DNA of 6,657 bases from CAKOSP01 sp964370755 (lineage in GTDB: Bacteria; Bacillota_I; Bacilli_A; RF39; UBA660). The notes below the pieces were generated by a model. The model saw only the letters and a list, made by a program, of their open reading frames with translations. It was not told the origin of the DNA and did no database searches. Shown here piece after piece: positions 5,958 to 6,657 of the stretch (within the stretch, counting starts at the first letter, position 1; each line of letters starts with the position of its first letter). The stretch spans positions 1 to 6,657 of the forward strand of contig CAYJKL010000036.1 of the NCBI GenBank assembly GCA_964370755.1, read 5' to 3'. The translations under genes and the position numbers were made by a program.

Positions 5958-6657
5958 TGGAAGCAAGAACTTATGATTTAAATTCGTATAAACTTCATAT
6001 TTTAAAAAGTGATAAAGTTAAAACTTGTCATATGGAAGTTCATTTTAGAGATAACGTTGATAGAAGTAATATTCACTATAAATCTTTTCTTTGTGATATT
6101 TTAACAGATTGTTCTAAAAAATATGATACAAGAAAAGATGTTGTTATTAAACTTGAAGAATTATATAAATCTTCTTTTTATGGAACTACTAGTAAAACAG
6201 GAAGTGTTATAAATACTATGTTTATTTATAACTTTATTGCTCCTAAATATATTTCTGAGGAAAATTATTTGAGTGATGTTTTAGATTTGCCTTTTGAAAT
6301 GATTTTAAATCCTAAAGTTATAAATAAAGAATTTGAACCTAAAATATTTAATGTAGTAAAAGAAAGAACTAAAAAAGATATAGAAAGTATTAATGAAAAT
6401 CCAGTTAAACTTTCTATAAATAACTCTCTTGGTGTTATGGATAGTGAAAGTGATACTAGTGTAAGTGTTTTAGGAACTCTTGATACACTTGATGATATAA
6501 CGCCAGTAACGTTATTTAAAGAATATGAAAATATGCTTAAAACTAATCTATGTGATATCTTTATAATTGGTGATATTGAATTTGATGAAGTATACGAACT
6601 TATTTCTAAGAAGTTTAAACTTAAAACTATTAAATCTAAGAAACTTGAGTTATATGT
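5957..6657 (+). CDS. M16-family peptidase-like protein, YmfF type (3' end outside window)
   Basis: The first 233 codons are present; the family is about 420 residues, so about half is missing. The start is GTG, overlapping the previous stop by one base (TAGTG), which implies co-transcription and probable translational coupling. Family signs are a first strand with MEVHF, a helix SFLCDILTDCSKKY (residues 43-56), VIKLEELYKSSFYG (63-76) matching the LeeLYGA segment of YmfF-like proteins, and the region LGTLDTLDDIT to DIFIIGD (172-206), which matches the domain end of M16 proteins where a GD turn follows a strand. No HxxEH zinc motif occurs in this half; its place seems to be taken by DILTD at 47-51. 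In Bacillus the similar YmfF is paired with YmfH, which keeps the motif. I infer a non-catalytic partner subunit acting in the cytosol; no signal peptide or membrane segment is visible. The substrate is unknown. Confidence 0.75.
   Translation, partial: MEARTYDLNSYKLHILKSDKVKTCHMEVHFRDNVDRSNIHYKSFLCDILTDCSKKYDTRKDVVIKLEELYKSSFYGTTSKTGSVINTMFIYNFIAPKYISEENYLSDVLDLPFEMILNPKVINKEFEPKIFNVVKERTKKDIESINENPVKLSINNSLGVMDSESDTSVSVLGTLDTLDDITPVTLFKEYENMLKTNLCDIFIIGDIEFDEVYELISKKFKLKTIKSKKLELY

Overview
The window looks like ordinary chromosome from a very AT-rich, Gram-positive-type bacterium. The RNA polymerase subunits read as Bacillota (Bacilli or Mollicutes-related). RpoC has the RpoC architecture of B. 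subtilis, with no large insertion in the trigger loop, and its zinc and catalytic residues fall at the Bacillus residue numbers. The eight Trp codons I checked in rpoB and rpoC are all TGG, and no TGA lies inside any gene. The standard code is therefore sufficient, and there is no sign of the Mycoplasma TGA=Trp code. A finer taxonomic call is not possible from the sequence alone.

Layout, all on the + strand: (1) positions 1-932, the 3' end of rpoB (beta subunit), entering mid-gene; (2) 943-4632, complete rpoC (beta-prime subunit), ten bases after rpoB and clearly in the same transcript; (3) 4621-4650, a strong intrinsic terminator whose stem includes the last codons and stop of rpoC; (4) 4633-4844, a 212-base intergenic region holding a near-consensus sigma-A promoter (TTGACT, 17 bases, TATACT) and a second, weaker terminator-like hairpin between that promoter and the next gene; (5) 4845-5957, an HD-domain phosphohydrolase of the dGTPase family; (6) 5957 to the window end, the first 233 codons of an M16-family peptidase-like protein of the YmfF type with no HxxEH zinc motif, overlapping the previous gene by one base (TAGTG).

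The first transcription unit makes the two largest subunits of RNA polymerase and ends sharply. The second unit has its own promoter and probably co-expresses a nucleotide-pool enzyme with a processing-protease-like protein; a functional link between those two is not evident. The most noticeable genomic point is that rpoC is not followed by the ribosomal str genes (rpsL, rpsG, fusA, tuf) as in B. subtilis. The most interesting regulatory point is the promoter plus early terminator ahead of the dGTPase gene, which could be an attenuator or a tiny RNA. I found no mobile elements, CRISPR, tRNA, rRNA or obviously new multi-gene system.
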